From Rhodeus uyekii (Eukaryota > Chordata > Actinopteri > Cypriniformes > Acheilognathidae): a stretch of 64,000 nucleotides of DNA. Numbering within the stretch: the first letter of the stretch is position 1; each line of letters opens with the position of its first letter. The notes under the pieces were generated by a model. That model was not told the DNA's origin, made no database searches, and was given only the letters and a program-made list of their open reading frames with translations. The position numbers were made by a program, and so were the translations under genes. Location of the stretch: positions 806,001 to 870,000 of the forward strand of contig JAWRVZ010000181.1 of the NCBI GenBank assembly GCA_037043235.1. The letters run 5' to 3'. Below are positions 13,861 through 25,752 of this stretch, piece after piece.

Positions 13861-15117
13861 CTTACAACTCTCCACTTTTCACATTTCAGTTAAAAACGTT
13901 GTTGCAAAACTCACATTTTCAAGATAAAACAAGCGAGTAATGTTTAGTTTTAAATATGGGATTTAAAGTGATACATGTTTTCAGTTAATGTTCAAATGCC
14001 GTTCAGGAACTGCCCAAATACTGAATTGTCTAATTTACTTCATTAACATTAAATAAAATAATAATTTGATAGATAATATCTAATGATAGCAAAGACTTGA
14101 AATAGTCATTAAACTGAGGATATTTTCATAGATTTAATTGAGCTTTTCTGTTAAAAGACACATTTTCAGACTCAAGGACATTATATAGAATAAAATGTAG
14201 CAAAATACCATTAATTAAAAGAATAAACAATTTTACTAACCATTAGAGCCTTTTGGAGTACTAAATGATAATGTGGTGGAGGGAAAATAGTGATGGTAAC
14301 CATGATAGCACAGCAAAAGAGAAAATCCCTATATCCTGTTGGAACCCATGACAGTCTAATCCAGTTTTTTTTTGTTTTTTTTTAAGGGAGTGCTGGGGTT
14401 TAGACAAGAAAAATAATGTAAATGACAGAATTTGGGATTATTATGGTTTAATTTTACTTTCTAAACGCTGGTCTAAAGTAATTTGATAAATGTAGTTTCA
14501 TAGGGAATTAATAGATTCAAAACATAAAACTATTGATGTTGCAGTATACAGTATATACTTGTGGGTAGAAAAAAACAGTTAATAGAAACTTGTCCAGAAA
14601 AATGTCCACATTTATATTTTTATTTATGTATAAGTTCTAAATACATTAATCAGCATTATGGTTCTTTATACTTTACATGCATTTGATCTATTTTAGCATA
14701 AGGAACATCATATTCTCAACCTCTGGACTCATCTATAGATCTATGAGACTCACAGGGACCAGAGTACCAAAGTGTGTGATTTCATAACATTAGTGACACA
14801 TAAAGGTATTTGAAATTACACTTTTTTTTAGCTTTGATGGATGGAAAAATAAATAGATTCAGTATGTTTTGGTCCCTTTGGCAGGCAAGGCGAAAAGTTG
14901 ATCATAATATTGTTTTGACAAATTTTACAAAGACCAGCATGTCAATAATGACATTTTTTGTGTATTTACACTGAACTTACACACTGAGACAGAAAGATTT
15001 ATCACTATTCATTGTTCCCATTCCAGTATCAACATAATAAACTGGAGTTATCCTCTGTACTGGATCAATGAGGATGATTCAATGGAGATTCATTCCCTTC
15101 CTGTTTTGCTTATTTTC
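13861..15117. other. Intergenic gyg1-agtr1, includes the presumed agtr1 3' UTR
   Basis: The spacer is A+T-rich with no coding segment or recognised repeat. The part nearest 15,117 is presumably agtr1 3' UTR, because it follows that gene's stop on the minus strand. Confidence 0.5.
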
Positions 15118-16194
15118 TCATGTAGCTTGAGGTAGCGAGGATGTTTTAATGACCGAGAGGTGGAAAGATTCTGTGGCTCGATATGAGAGAGAGCTCATCT
15201 TGGTACTGAGGGTGGGGTGAGAGGCCACAGAAGTCGAGGAACACCTCAACAGCTTCAGCAAGTTCCTGCGAAAGTTCTTCCCAACAAAACCATACAGGAT
15301 TGGGTTCATACAGCTGTTGAAAAAGGCAATGCAAATGGTGAACGGCATTCCGCTGTCAATGATCTCTATGACGTTGCAGTTGGTGATCACTTTCAGCATA
15401 AGAAGCATGTCCATGAAGTTGAAAATCTGATGTGGTGCCCAGCAAAGGAAAAACGACAGCACAGCAGCAGCCAGCATGCTCAAGACCTCGTCCCCATTCG
15501 ATCTCGAATTCCTCTGAATGTCCCGCGCTTTGAGCAGAGCCCGACCGATCAGGCAGTAGCATGTGAGGATGATGGTGATAGGCAGAAGGAACCCAAGAAC
15601 ACTTTTCATCAGACTGAGAGCAGCCAGCACATTACGAAGATCTTCACTGTCTAGGAGTCCACAGACAGTGACATTGTTATTCTGGATTAAGTGTGTTTTA
15701 CGGACAAGGGCTGTGGGCAGGCTTAGAATAAAAGCAACTACCCAAACCAAAATGCACGTCACACGTGCATAGACCACTGTACGGCACCGCCTGGACTGGA
15801 CGGGATGAACGATCGCCAGATACCGGTCAATGCTGAGAGCAGTGAGCAGAAAAATACTAGTATATAGATTAAGGAGAACCATACCAGCAATGGCTTTACA
15901 TAGGAAGCTTCCAAAAAGCCACTTGTAGCCTGTCGCGGTGGATATGGCCCAAAAGGGCAGGGTTAGGAGGAAAGTCAAGTCTGACACAGCTAAGTTCAAA
16001 ACAAATATGTTGGCAACAGTCTTTAGTTTCAAACAGAAGTAGATGACAGCGACTACCAGGCTGTTGCCTACAATTCCGAAAATAAAGTTGCAGCTGTAGA
16101 CTATGGGGATGAGAGTGAAGATGAATTTGTGGTGCCCGGTCATGTTACATGTGAGATTGAGTCCCACATTGTGATTGGCAGTAATGTTTTCCAT
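15118..16194 (-). CDS. agtr1: Angiotensin II type-1 receptor, 358 aa, single coding exon
   Basis: A class A GPCR at the plasma membrane that couples angiotensin II mainly to Gq. I chose the start MENITANHN rather than a start 7 codons upstream, because it matches the family length (about 359 aa) and puts the glycosylation sites at the N-terminus. Seven membrane segments are evident, with GNSLVV in TM1, LNLAVSDL in TM2, DRYLAIVHP at the end of TM3, CWAPHQIF in TM6 and NPILYGF in TM7. Ligand-pocket residues known from human AT1R are retained: Y35, W84, N111, R167, K199, H256-Q257 and D281 equivalents. The human Y292 (7.43) equivalent is Phe. The tail keeps LSTKMSSLSYR, the arrestin/internalisation region. 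Which teleost paralogue (agtr1a/b) this is was not determined. Confidence 0.96.
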   Translation of the reverse strand: MENITANHNVGLNLTCNMTGHHKFIFTLIPIVYSCNFIFGIVGNSLVVAVIYFCLKLKTVANIFVLNLAVSDLTFLLTLPFWAISTATGYKWLFGSFLCKAIAGMVLLNLYTSIFLLTALSIDRYLAIVHPVQSRRCRTVVYARVTCILVWVVAFILSLPTALVRKTHLIQNNNVTVCGLLDSEDLRNVLAALSLMKSVLGFLLPITIILTCYCLIGRALLKARDIQRNSRSNGDEVLSMLAAAVLSFFLCWAPHQIFNFMDMLLMLKVITNCNVIEIIDSGMPFTICIAFFNSCMNPILYGFVGKNFRRNLLKLLRCSSTSVASHPTLSTKMSSLSYRATESFHLSVIKTSSLPQAT

Positions 16195-16253
16195 TTTGTA
16201 GATTTGTAGACACACTCTTTCACAGCCTAAAGAGCTGCACCACTACAGGAGCC
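16195..16253 (-). other. agtr1: agtr1 5' UTR part of the coding exon with splice acceptor
   Basis: A good acceptor (tgttcttacag on minus) ends at 16254, leaving 59 bases of 5' UTR before the ATG. Vertebrate AGTR1 genes have non-coding first exons, so the splice is expected. Confidence 0.6.
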
Positions 16254-17917
16254 CTGTAAGAACAGAGTGGATACATGTGGTTAATATGGCTAAAACGTTT
16301 CATACACTTTATCAATACGTTTTTTATCCATTTGGAAGGTGTGATACTTACAACAAACACCAGATGTCTCTCTGATCATATTACTGTATTTACAATTTTT
16401 CCCAGTCTCTTTAATGCATTCTCAGATCACAACTGAAATTCTCAAAACTAAATGTTCAACCTCTACATAATAAGATAATTTTCTCATTGTTTTGAACAAA
16501 TTACAAATGCTTTGGTAAATTCATGCAATTGATTATGTACAATTATCTGCTGTTTCCTACATTAGCGATCACTTATGTCTTGTCTCTTTCTTTATATTGC
16601 AGTTTATTGATAGACTAAGAGTAAAGGTTTAATGTTGAATCCTGTCCAGTCTCTTGCGATCAATATCCCACATTGAGTAATTTGTAAATTTGTACTGTTG
16701 CAATGTATGTGTGATATACAGATAAAGTGCAGTCTTCAATCATTGTCATCAAAATCATTGGTATAGTTTACTTCTGAAAATACTTACAGAGTATTTGACT
16801 CTTATATTGACTGTTATATTGACAACATGACAATTTTAACTATCTTGTATTGGAACAATGACACAAGGACTGATATGTCATTGACATAAATACTTTTGAG
16901 AGATGAACTTTGAGCGAGTTACAGGCATTTGTAAGTTATAGGCTATTAGTCCATTGTGTGGTGCTGTTTGTACCAATTGTTTTGGGAAATGCACTTACTG
17001 ACTAAAAAACTACGGACGGACGGACGGAAGGATGTAGAGATGATTTCTGTACAACTGTGAGAATTAAGACTGGTCACCCTGTCAAAGCTGCTCCCACAAC
17101 TGTACCAAAATGGGAACACATCAGGCTGCTTCTTTTGGGTGAACTTTTGACCTCTCCAAAGGGTCAAACATATGTTTCTAGCTGGTTTTCTCACCATAGC
17201 AAAGGGAAAAGTTTCATATTTTGTATATTTTCTGATTTGATCTCTTCTTCTTCCAGCAAGCATATGCTTGAACATTCGAAATGACTTCATATTTATAGAG
17301 TATATTGATATATTGAATATGGTATGTTTATATCGTATGTAATGAATCATGAATAACTGATTTAAAGAAAACCTTTTTTCTGGAATAACCCATCAATACA
17401 AATTCTTGGTAAGTGTAACTTACTCGGCCAATAAAACTAAATTCTGCTTCTGTATTTATTCAGCGGTATTACCATTTAAAATTGCTCTGCTCACATATTA
17501 TGTAAGCAGACGCAGGATTGCTGCCAAGGGAGTCAACAACCAATAACAGACAACATTGCATTCCAAGGTTCATGTCTTTTGAATATCACTCAATCTATTT
17601 TAATATGCTTATCAGACATCCGCTATTGCCCAGGAAGTTGTGGCTGATCAGAATACTCTAATTAATCATACCGATAAGAGATATTTGTTTTTGTTTTCAT
17701 TTTATTTTTAGTTTTGTTGTCAAAACAAATTGTACTCCCTACAATGATATGATCGGCCATGTTAACAAGATGAATGGAGGAACTTTTATACATTCAAACT
17801 GTGACAGACTAACAATAACATTGTATTATACTTACATTGACAGAGAATCTTAATGTGCTGTGGTGGGTTGGTAACTGGAAATACTCTGTATGTGACCAGA
17901 TAGAAGCGTACGCATAC

Positions 17918-18074
<157 letters not shown>

Positions 18075-18270
18075 AGAAACTGCTTTATGGTTAAAATATC
18101 TTTTAATATACGTGTTATCTGAGGTTATGTGTAAAACATCATTTGAAATGCATGCTCTTTGTTAACTCACAAGCTTACTCATCTGTTTGGTTTCTGATCA
18201 AATATTCTAATTGAAGGTAATAGTTAAAAATATAATAACATTTTTAAAAAGTAGATAAAGCCTTTTTTAC

Positions 18271-18366
18271 CTTTAGCGAATATGGCATCCGAGCTGCTCC
18301 ATCAGTTCCAAAATTTAGCGTTTGGCTTTAAGAGATCCGTCCTGACTCTCGATCATGACAGAGTGC
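18271..18366 (-). other. agtr1: Inferred non-coding exon 1 of agtr1
   Basis: On the minus strand a strong donor CGCTAAAG|GTAAAA sits at 18270/18271. A TATA box GGTATAAG (plus 18391-18398) lies about 30 bases upstream of the proposed start. The segment is richer in G+C than its surroundings. Spliced to the acceptor at 16254 it would give a 2-kb intron. The 5' end is set from TATA spacing, not from data. Confidence 0.5.
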
Positions 18367-18390
18367 TCGGTGCATTTCCTTTACGCCCCT

Positions 18391-18398
18391 CTTATACC
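18391..18398 (-). promoter_or_regulatory. agtr1: TATA box of the inferred agtr1 promoter
   Basis: GGTATAAG followed by a GC-rich GAGGGGCG stretch, 30 bases upstream of the proposed first exon. Confidence 0.5.
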
Positions 18399-19876
18399 TC
18401 TCTCATAGTCCTAGAAGTACACCAGGGACCCACAGTGGGGGCCGGATACGTCCATGGTCATAGGAGCAAAAAGTGGGGGGTGAGAGAGAGACCCTTGAGG
18501 GCAGAGACAGATTTTCCCATCATTTGTTTGGTCACCTTTTTCTCTTGAACATGAAATGTTCTGTTCTTCTCTTTTCACACACTTGTAAACAAAATTTTTG
18601 CAATGGATTGTTTGGAAAAAAGCTTCTACATTAGCATAAAACACATTAAACCATTATCTAAGCTGAAAGCACATAACAAAAAAGATACAAGCATATAAAG
18701 TATGACAGCATGAACATTTATATTATTCATTCAGACGGCTCTAGATTACTGCATATAATCAGGACGAGGTATTAACCCTGTGAAAAACCCAGCGTAATAT
18801 ATAAATTGTCTTCTGTGAATATTAAAGCAAGCTCACAGTCAATAGTTGAATAACATTGCATTCAACCACCTTTATAAAGCAGCGGGGGAAACATATTGGA
18901 CATTATGTTGTCGTCTGTTGTGAAAGAGACCAAGCTGGAAAAGAATGATTCAATATTACTTGCAGCAGACAGAATCAAATAAAATACTGAAATAAATTCC
19001 GTTTCAATGTATTTGAATAGCACTTTCACAATATAGCCTATACTTTTTTAAAGCACATATGAAGCCATGGACATTTCTCAAATAGTTTCCTTTAAGCAGT
19101 TTAAAACGTACGTTGTTTATAAAACTGTCTGCTATTAATCTTTCCCTCATTTTTGGAGGCCTCTGGGGACACTGGCCTCTGGTGCCTGTTTTACTCTGAA
19201 CTCCCAAGGGCAATTTCAACTCCTTTCTCGTTGTTGTTTTCACTATTCAGCTTATGGCCTTTCATCTCTTCCCTCAAACAGAGAGTCAAAGTGGCTGGTT
19301 GGAAGCACCAAAGGTCTTGCGCGCAGACAAGACATGATGTCATGGCAAAAAGCAATTAAATTGTGAGAGAGTTGCTTTTAAATGTGATTTCTCAACATGA
19401 TGAGAAACGTCATGTTAATCTGTTCTACTTATAATATAGCTACTTTGTACCAGAAATGTTAGCTGTTGAATGGAAGCTTTTAACATTCAGGGCATCCGAA
19501 AACATTTCCTCTAATATAAGGAAGAAAAAAAAAGAAAAAAAAATACTGTATAGATGGAACTAGTGGTGGCTCTAAACGGTAAAACATTACAGAGTTTAGA
19601 TTTTTTTTCTGCAAAAAAAGTAATAAATATGGTCAGTTTTTCATTGACACAAAAGGACTGCCCAGAGACAGAGAGTGTGGTGCATAAGTCTCATTGTAAG
19701 TGGATTATGTGTTGCTGCATCAATAGAAGGCTAATTCAATACACTCATGTGTTCAAAAGTTAATGTTGCCTTCAGGGAGCAATGTGGATGCTGATGTCTG
19801 CAGTTTCCCTGCCACTATAAGGATATTTATTCCATCTGTTTGTTTGGGTAAATGTTAAAGAACAAATCTCTATTAG

Positions 19877-20020
19877 CAATGTTGGGAAGTAACTAGTTAC
19901 ACGTAATGGCGTAATGTAATTTAACTACAAAATAAATGTAACTGTAATCCGTTACAGTTACTGAGAAAAAATGCTTCATAAAATTACAGTTACGTATGAA
20001 AATGTTAACGATTATAAAGG
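19877..20020 (+). mobile_element. hAT-like terminal fragment (AATGTTGGGAAGTAACTAG...)
   Basis: The start resembles the common fish hAT-type terminus CAGTGTTGGGGAAGTTAC. It is followed by repeated GTAAC/GTTAC words. No matching right end was found, so it is probably truncated. Length is approximate. Confidence 0.5.
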
Positions 20021-21066
20021 GTTGCATCTGAATATGTAACTTATGTTGTGTTTTGTGTGTGTGTGGGCGGCAGTCGGCCATGGAGACTGGCAGAAATATA
20101 CTTTCCGTTATATTTATGGAAAAATTGTTCATTAGAATGTTCATAATAGGAAGTCCTGTCTAACTTCAGTAGGCTATATTACAGTCAGTTTGATTGTTTT
20201 AAACACATTGTGATAAACTTTTTTTTTTTAACAACAAACTTTTTTTTTTTTTGATGGAACAAACATATTTTTACGTTACCTGCATTAATGACTGATAAAC
20301 AGCATTGCCATGAATGAAAAGGTCACTGTCTGCTTGCTGTAACGGTCACTTTTTTCATTTTTTTTCCACTTTTTTCACAAGGTTTTTCATGGTGTATTCA
20401 CAACTGCGCATGCGCGTAGAGTGCGCGTTATATGTCAAGAAGTGAGCACGGAAGAGAGATAACTGCTCTACTGACTTTTCTACTTTTTCTTTTATTTCTG
20501 TATTTCTAATTGTGACCTGAGTTTAATGTTTATTTCTATATTTTTTCTACCTCAAGATTCTCATGTGTGAGAATTAGTTTGACGGCGTTAAAGTCCCTTC
20601 ATTAAACCCGGGGAAAATACGCCAGCTCTTTGTCTCGTGTATCTTTTCCTCCGACATCACGTAGTGTTTCTTTTCTCTGGGCATCGGAACATTTCAACCT
20701 CACGTTACAATGCCGCGATTGACCAATCAGAATCAAGTAGTGCAAAGAGCTGCGTAATAATGCTGAACAATATTTTGTGTCACCCTCCGACTGATTTAAT
20801 GCCGTCTCAGAGGACAACAATGCTGTTTTGAGGTTTTTATAATGATCTACAATAGACCAAGACTCACAGCTCTGATTCCCATGCAGCTGTACCCCGGAGA
20901 ACGCTACAGTTTCCACACCTAAATCAACATGGCCAACTCAAGACTAAGCAAACACACCAACAAACCCTCAGAGACATTTAAAGTTTGTTCGCATAAATAT
21001 TTGAGATGTTCTTGCTGTCTCTTAAAAACACATTTGTCCTCCTGGCAGTGCTAATAAACACATATA

Positions 21067-21138
21067 TAAAATATTTTACATGTTGTATGTTGTTGATGTT
21101 TTTTCTTCTTCTCAACTAATCTACTGTGAGAAAGTAGG
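21067..21138 (+). repeat. Direct repeat A, copy 1 (about 70 bp)
   Basis: Shares TTTTTTCTTCTTCTCA and CTAATCTACTGTGAGAA with 21896-21960, apart from a 5-base insertion and single changes. The family is unknown. Confidence 0.8.
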
Positions 21139-21895
21139 CCCAGGCTGTATAAGAAGTAGAAGTCTATCCAATCACTAGAAGCAAGTAAGAAAGTATAGTT
21201 AAATTAAAGTAAAAGTAAAGACTATTTGCAATATATAAACTATTTGCTGCCGTTTATCTCAATGCCAGGATATGAGTTTTGTCAATATACATGCTCTTGA
21301 TATTTACAATATGAGTCAGTCACTGAGTCCCAACCTTTGCCCTCCATTGCTACTAATTGATGTGAGTCACTTACATGAGAAAAACATTCACAGCAACATT
21401 TTCGCCTCATAATACATCCCACTTGAAGATTGTCACTGTGATACAAGGTCATAGTGGTTCTCAGGGGTACACAATATAAATTTGAATGCAGACTTGACAA
21501 CACTGCATTATCTGCTCATTGTCTTGGCTACTGCTCACATGCAGTCTGCAACTTTTGATATGGCTGGTTGCTCTTCATTCAACACCTACCGAGGAATTCA
21601 GATGATGAGCAGAGCCTCACTGCCCAGAATATCTCCTCCAATCACTCATGCCTCAGTAAAGTCATGAGAGAATATTACAAACACATAAAACGCTAAATAT
21701 ATTAGGATGAGTCATGACAAGACCTCCTCTCACAATTTTAACTGCCCAGAGAACATTTTTATTGCTGAAAAGTTGCTCTTTTGAGCTTGTTAATGTTTGA
21801 GAATTCAATTAGTGTTTCTTCTACAGTTCCACAGATGAAATCAAATAGATCAAATTAGATTTTTTTTAATACAGTAAGCATATATACAAGTAAAA

Positions 21896-21960
21896 TAAAA
21901 TATTTTACATGTTGTTGATGTTTTTTCTTCTTCTCAGCTAATCTACTGTGAGAATGTAGG
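21896..21960 (+). repeat. Direct repeat A, copy 2
   Basis: Second copy of the segment at 21067, about 830 bp away in the same orientation. Confidence 0.8.
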
Positions 21961-24900
21961 TGTAGATAAAGTAGGTGTAGGTATAGTAGATAAATAATTG
22001 TCAAGATATTAAAAATTCTGAAATCTTAATAGGCTGTGAATATATGAGTATTAGGTCCCTCATTTAGATATTAAAAGATGGTCGTATCTGTGGAAGATAA
22101 TCAAGTTTCAGTCTATTTGGTGCAGGTTATTGTTGCCAATATGACATCACTGATATTATATTTTTGTGATTATGTGAATTCATAAACTTTTGTGAAGTCA
22201 CCATGAAATCAAAATGGATAATTGGATTTGGATAATTTGGAATTTTGAAGGATTTATTAAAAAATCATAATTTTTTTTTAATTTAATGTGCCCTCATAAT
22301 CAAAATATCTTCCCCTTTTTATTAAATGATATTTAGAAATTATGAAATGTATTTTTGAAAATGTACACTAGGCAATGAATCAGAGGAGCGCTGATGGAAC
22401 ATCCAGAAAAGCAGATGAGATTGACTGAGCTGGCTTTGCCTGATTGAATTTTTATTAATTATTCTTTGTAATATTATACTTCTATGTTTCTATACTTTCC
22501 AGTCATTCTGAATGTATTCCTATCAACCATTTTTATTTTCATCTTTTAAGAAAAAAATACAAGGGGTGGAATGAATATTAAAGTTCTTGTCAACTTTAAT
22601 AGAGAAACTTCAAGTTTCTCTAACAATCTCTAACATCCATGTGAAAACCTAAAGAAGGGAATCACCAGGAAGTTTTATTATAGAACAAGCTCATATTTTT
22701 AAATTCCCAGTCTCATGAGGCCCAATCATTGTGAATTATCACAAAGGTCACTTTTGAGGAAATAAAAAAAGCCTCAAAGCCCAGGAGAATTGCCACGCAG
22801 AATTGTTTGGTGGACTGAGAGCACAACAAGCTGAGCAAACTTGACAAGACATTTAGAATGTTTATTTATTGTTCCTCTAGACCAGTTCGACAGAAGCTGC
22901 CACTTAAAGTAATACTGTAATTTACTATGTGACCAAGATGGAAGAGTTATTATTTATTTTTACTGTCATAATATCTACTGTTGAACAGGTTCCTCCTAAT
23001 GAAGGCAAGCCATTATGGACAGTCCTACAAACAATATGATGCGCTTCTGACGTCATGATTTACACTCACCAGAGAGGCCTCCACCTGCCAGTCCTCTTCA
23101 TCACGTACACACATCAGTCAACATCAGGAGAGTGCAGCAGCCCTGACTGATACTGTTACCATAACCAAATCAAACTCACTAATGGATGTCCGTATGGAGA
23201 AGAGGGCCTGAGGCTTCAAACAGACTTTCAATTACTTCTGCACTGGTTACTTATGTCTTTTGATCGTTATCACAGCTGTCAGGTTTGTCACCACACAGAA
23301 GCACCTTTCACTAGAGACTACATCAGTATGTACACTGTATCAACAATCTACTCTGTTATGTTATATTAGTGAGTTGCTTTTCCAAAAGCTAGCCTGAATT
23401 AAGGTCAATGACAAATGTAAGTATGTAATTGTTTAAAATTGTATTCAATTGTTACTACGTTAAAACGAACAATTCGATTAAAATGACTGGTCAATCAATG
23501 TTAAGAGCAATCTGAATTTATTATGTTTTTTTTTTGGTTACTCTATATGACCTTAAAGAGACTTTTCATAAACGTCTAAGTATGTTTTTTGTGACACTGG
23601 TACAGTCATAAAGAGGTGTCCTTTTTAATAATGTTATTGTTTTCTTGTCACATGGCAAAATAATGACTTCCTACATTTTGGTTATGTAGCACTGACTAAG
23701 AATATTTTTTTGATTATAACAACAACAACAACAAAAAAGGAAAAAAAGAAAAAGATTTTTACGTTTTTAAGTACAATAAACTTGGCTGTATAAGTAATTT
23801 CAATTTAAATCAAACTGACTTTAAAAAATGAGTTGCATGTTGTATAACTTTAAAAAAGTTTTTATTTGATGAGTTAAGGTTAAAAATATGTTGTCATGAC
23901 TTATTGATCATATCGTTTTACAGCATTTACTGTATGGTCTAACCAAGTGAAACATGTTCCTGGATCACCATTTTTGTTGATCCTGGAACAACATTCCAAT
24001 CAACCAATCAGATTCGATGGAAAAGTTTACATTTTATGCCAAGTTTAGGCTGACCAGGGTTAGGTGAAAAAAGTTCAAATGTCTGTATGGACATTTAACA
24101 GTCATATATGAGTTCAGTACTACAAGCTTTACTTCTGGGACAGGGTTTGAAATCATGTTTGTAATATCCTTCCTGTCATGGCAATAACTTTGTCTCACCT
24201 ATGCCACCATGTGGCTCCCTGTATGTCAACAGTTTTACAAGTCAAGTTTCTACCTAACTTTGAATTCTAACAAACTTTTGTTAACCATAACCATATAATG
24301 AACACATTAACATCTGTACTGGTGATGTAGAGTCTGATTTTAATAGCTTTATTACTCAGGAAACACTCAAGAGAACAACACCAATCAATGAAGTATGCAA
24401 ATGGCAGATGAATATTATTAGAGCATCTGAAGGCCCGTCATATTGCTGGAAATGAGAGATGCAGGTGTTTCTGACAGCTGCACATTGAAATGACAGGTGC
24501 CGCTTTGACTGTTCAGTCCAGTGGGAGAACCCTTCAAATGAGAATCACTTGGGACCTGTCTCAAAAATATGTTGATATAGTCTCACGACCCTGCGGATGT
24601 AGCAGCTGCACTTAATATGTGCTTTTTGAACCGATATAAAATAACTATAAAATAGTTCATATAAAACACAATCATACAGTTAAAAGTAAATGTGTGCAGT
24701 CACACTGAAAGATCTAATCACAATCATTTTGAAAGAAAAAAAAGAACCCAAACCTAGGTACTGATTGTGACACACAGGAATTGAAATTTAAGTCCAGTTC
24801 AAATTAAATGCAATAATGTTTTGGAGACTTTTACCCATAGAGATTAGCTGTGATTAGAGTAATTTGTCAGCAGGTTCTAAAAACACAATTACTGCTGAGA

Positions 24901-25664
24901 TCAGAGACATCAGATCAATGCACGAGTGATTTAATGTGTCTAGGTGAAGAGAACACACCGTTTCTTCCAGAACATTGTTCTGAAAGAAACTGAATTGTGC
25001 AGTATACATTTAAACAGAACATGTTGACATTTCAAGACAACAAAGTTAAGATGATTCTCTATTGAAACGGTTTTTTTTACACCTTCAAATGGTTAATCTA
25101 TTGATCACATCATGCTATTTTGACATGCAACTTATAAGATCTACTCTTTTTAATATAGGCTATTAGATCCCTTATACACAGAGAAACCTTTAATTTCATG
25201 TAACTTTACAGTAAAATAATGTTGGAAATAAAAAAAGAACAAATCTTCTTATAATTTACAGCAAAAAGCTGTAAAGTGTAAACTGACATTCCCTGAAATC
25301 CCCATGTGACGCTTCACATTTGAGGTTTATCCATTTAATTAATTACGTTTCATTGTCAGTTATGTTTATTAGGTTTTTATATTACATTTTGTGTTGTTAA
25401 CATTTGGTTTTAGTGTCATTTGAGTTACTATGATGATGTGTTTAGCATTTGTATGACACTGCGTGCATATATTGATTTTAATCATATCTATCAATATCTA
25501 CCTTATTTGTGATGACCTGTGATTTTTCATGTGGCTTTCCCTTTACCACAAGTGCAATTATGGTGAATGCAAGATTATGTTAAAAGTACAAAATAGATTT
25601 TAGTGGCAGCATGGATTTGCTAATTCAGTAGAAATGAAAGCAAATGTTTGTCCCCCTTGTAAAT

Positions 25665-25697
25665 CACATTTTAGATTGTTTTACAATCTAAAATGTG
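25665..25697. repeat. Perfect 15-bp inverted repeat, 3-base loop
   Basis: CACATTTTAGATTGT, TTT, ACAATCTAAAATGTG, 56 bases past the zic stop codon on the minus strand, so likely in the zic 3' UTR. Confidence 0.9.
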
Positions 25698-25752
25698 CCT
25701 ATTGTTTACAGGGTGTTCTGTAAGGATGTAAATATTTTTCCAACCACAGCTG

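Larger units (their letters stand above)
18400..25752. other. Gene-free spacer between agtr1 and the zic gene
   Basis: 7.3 kb with no convincing exon on either strand. It holds an hAT-like fragment (19,877 on), a pair of direct repeats (21,067 and 21,896), a full CRE-like TGACGTCA at 23,048 and a perfect hairpin at 25,665. The rest is A+T-rich unique-looking sequence. Confidence 0.6.

Noticed and set aside
18282..18548. 88-codon plus-strand frame starting MASELLHQ
   Set aside because: It overlaps the inferred agtr1 first exon and promoter on the other strand. No homology was recognised.
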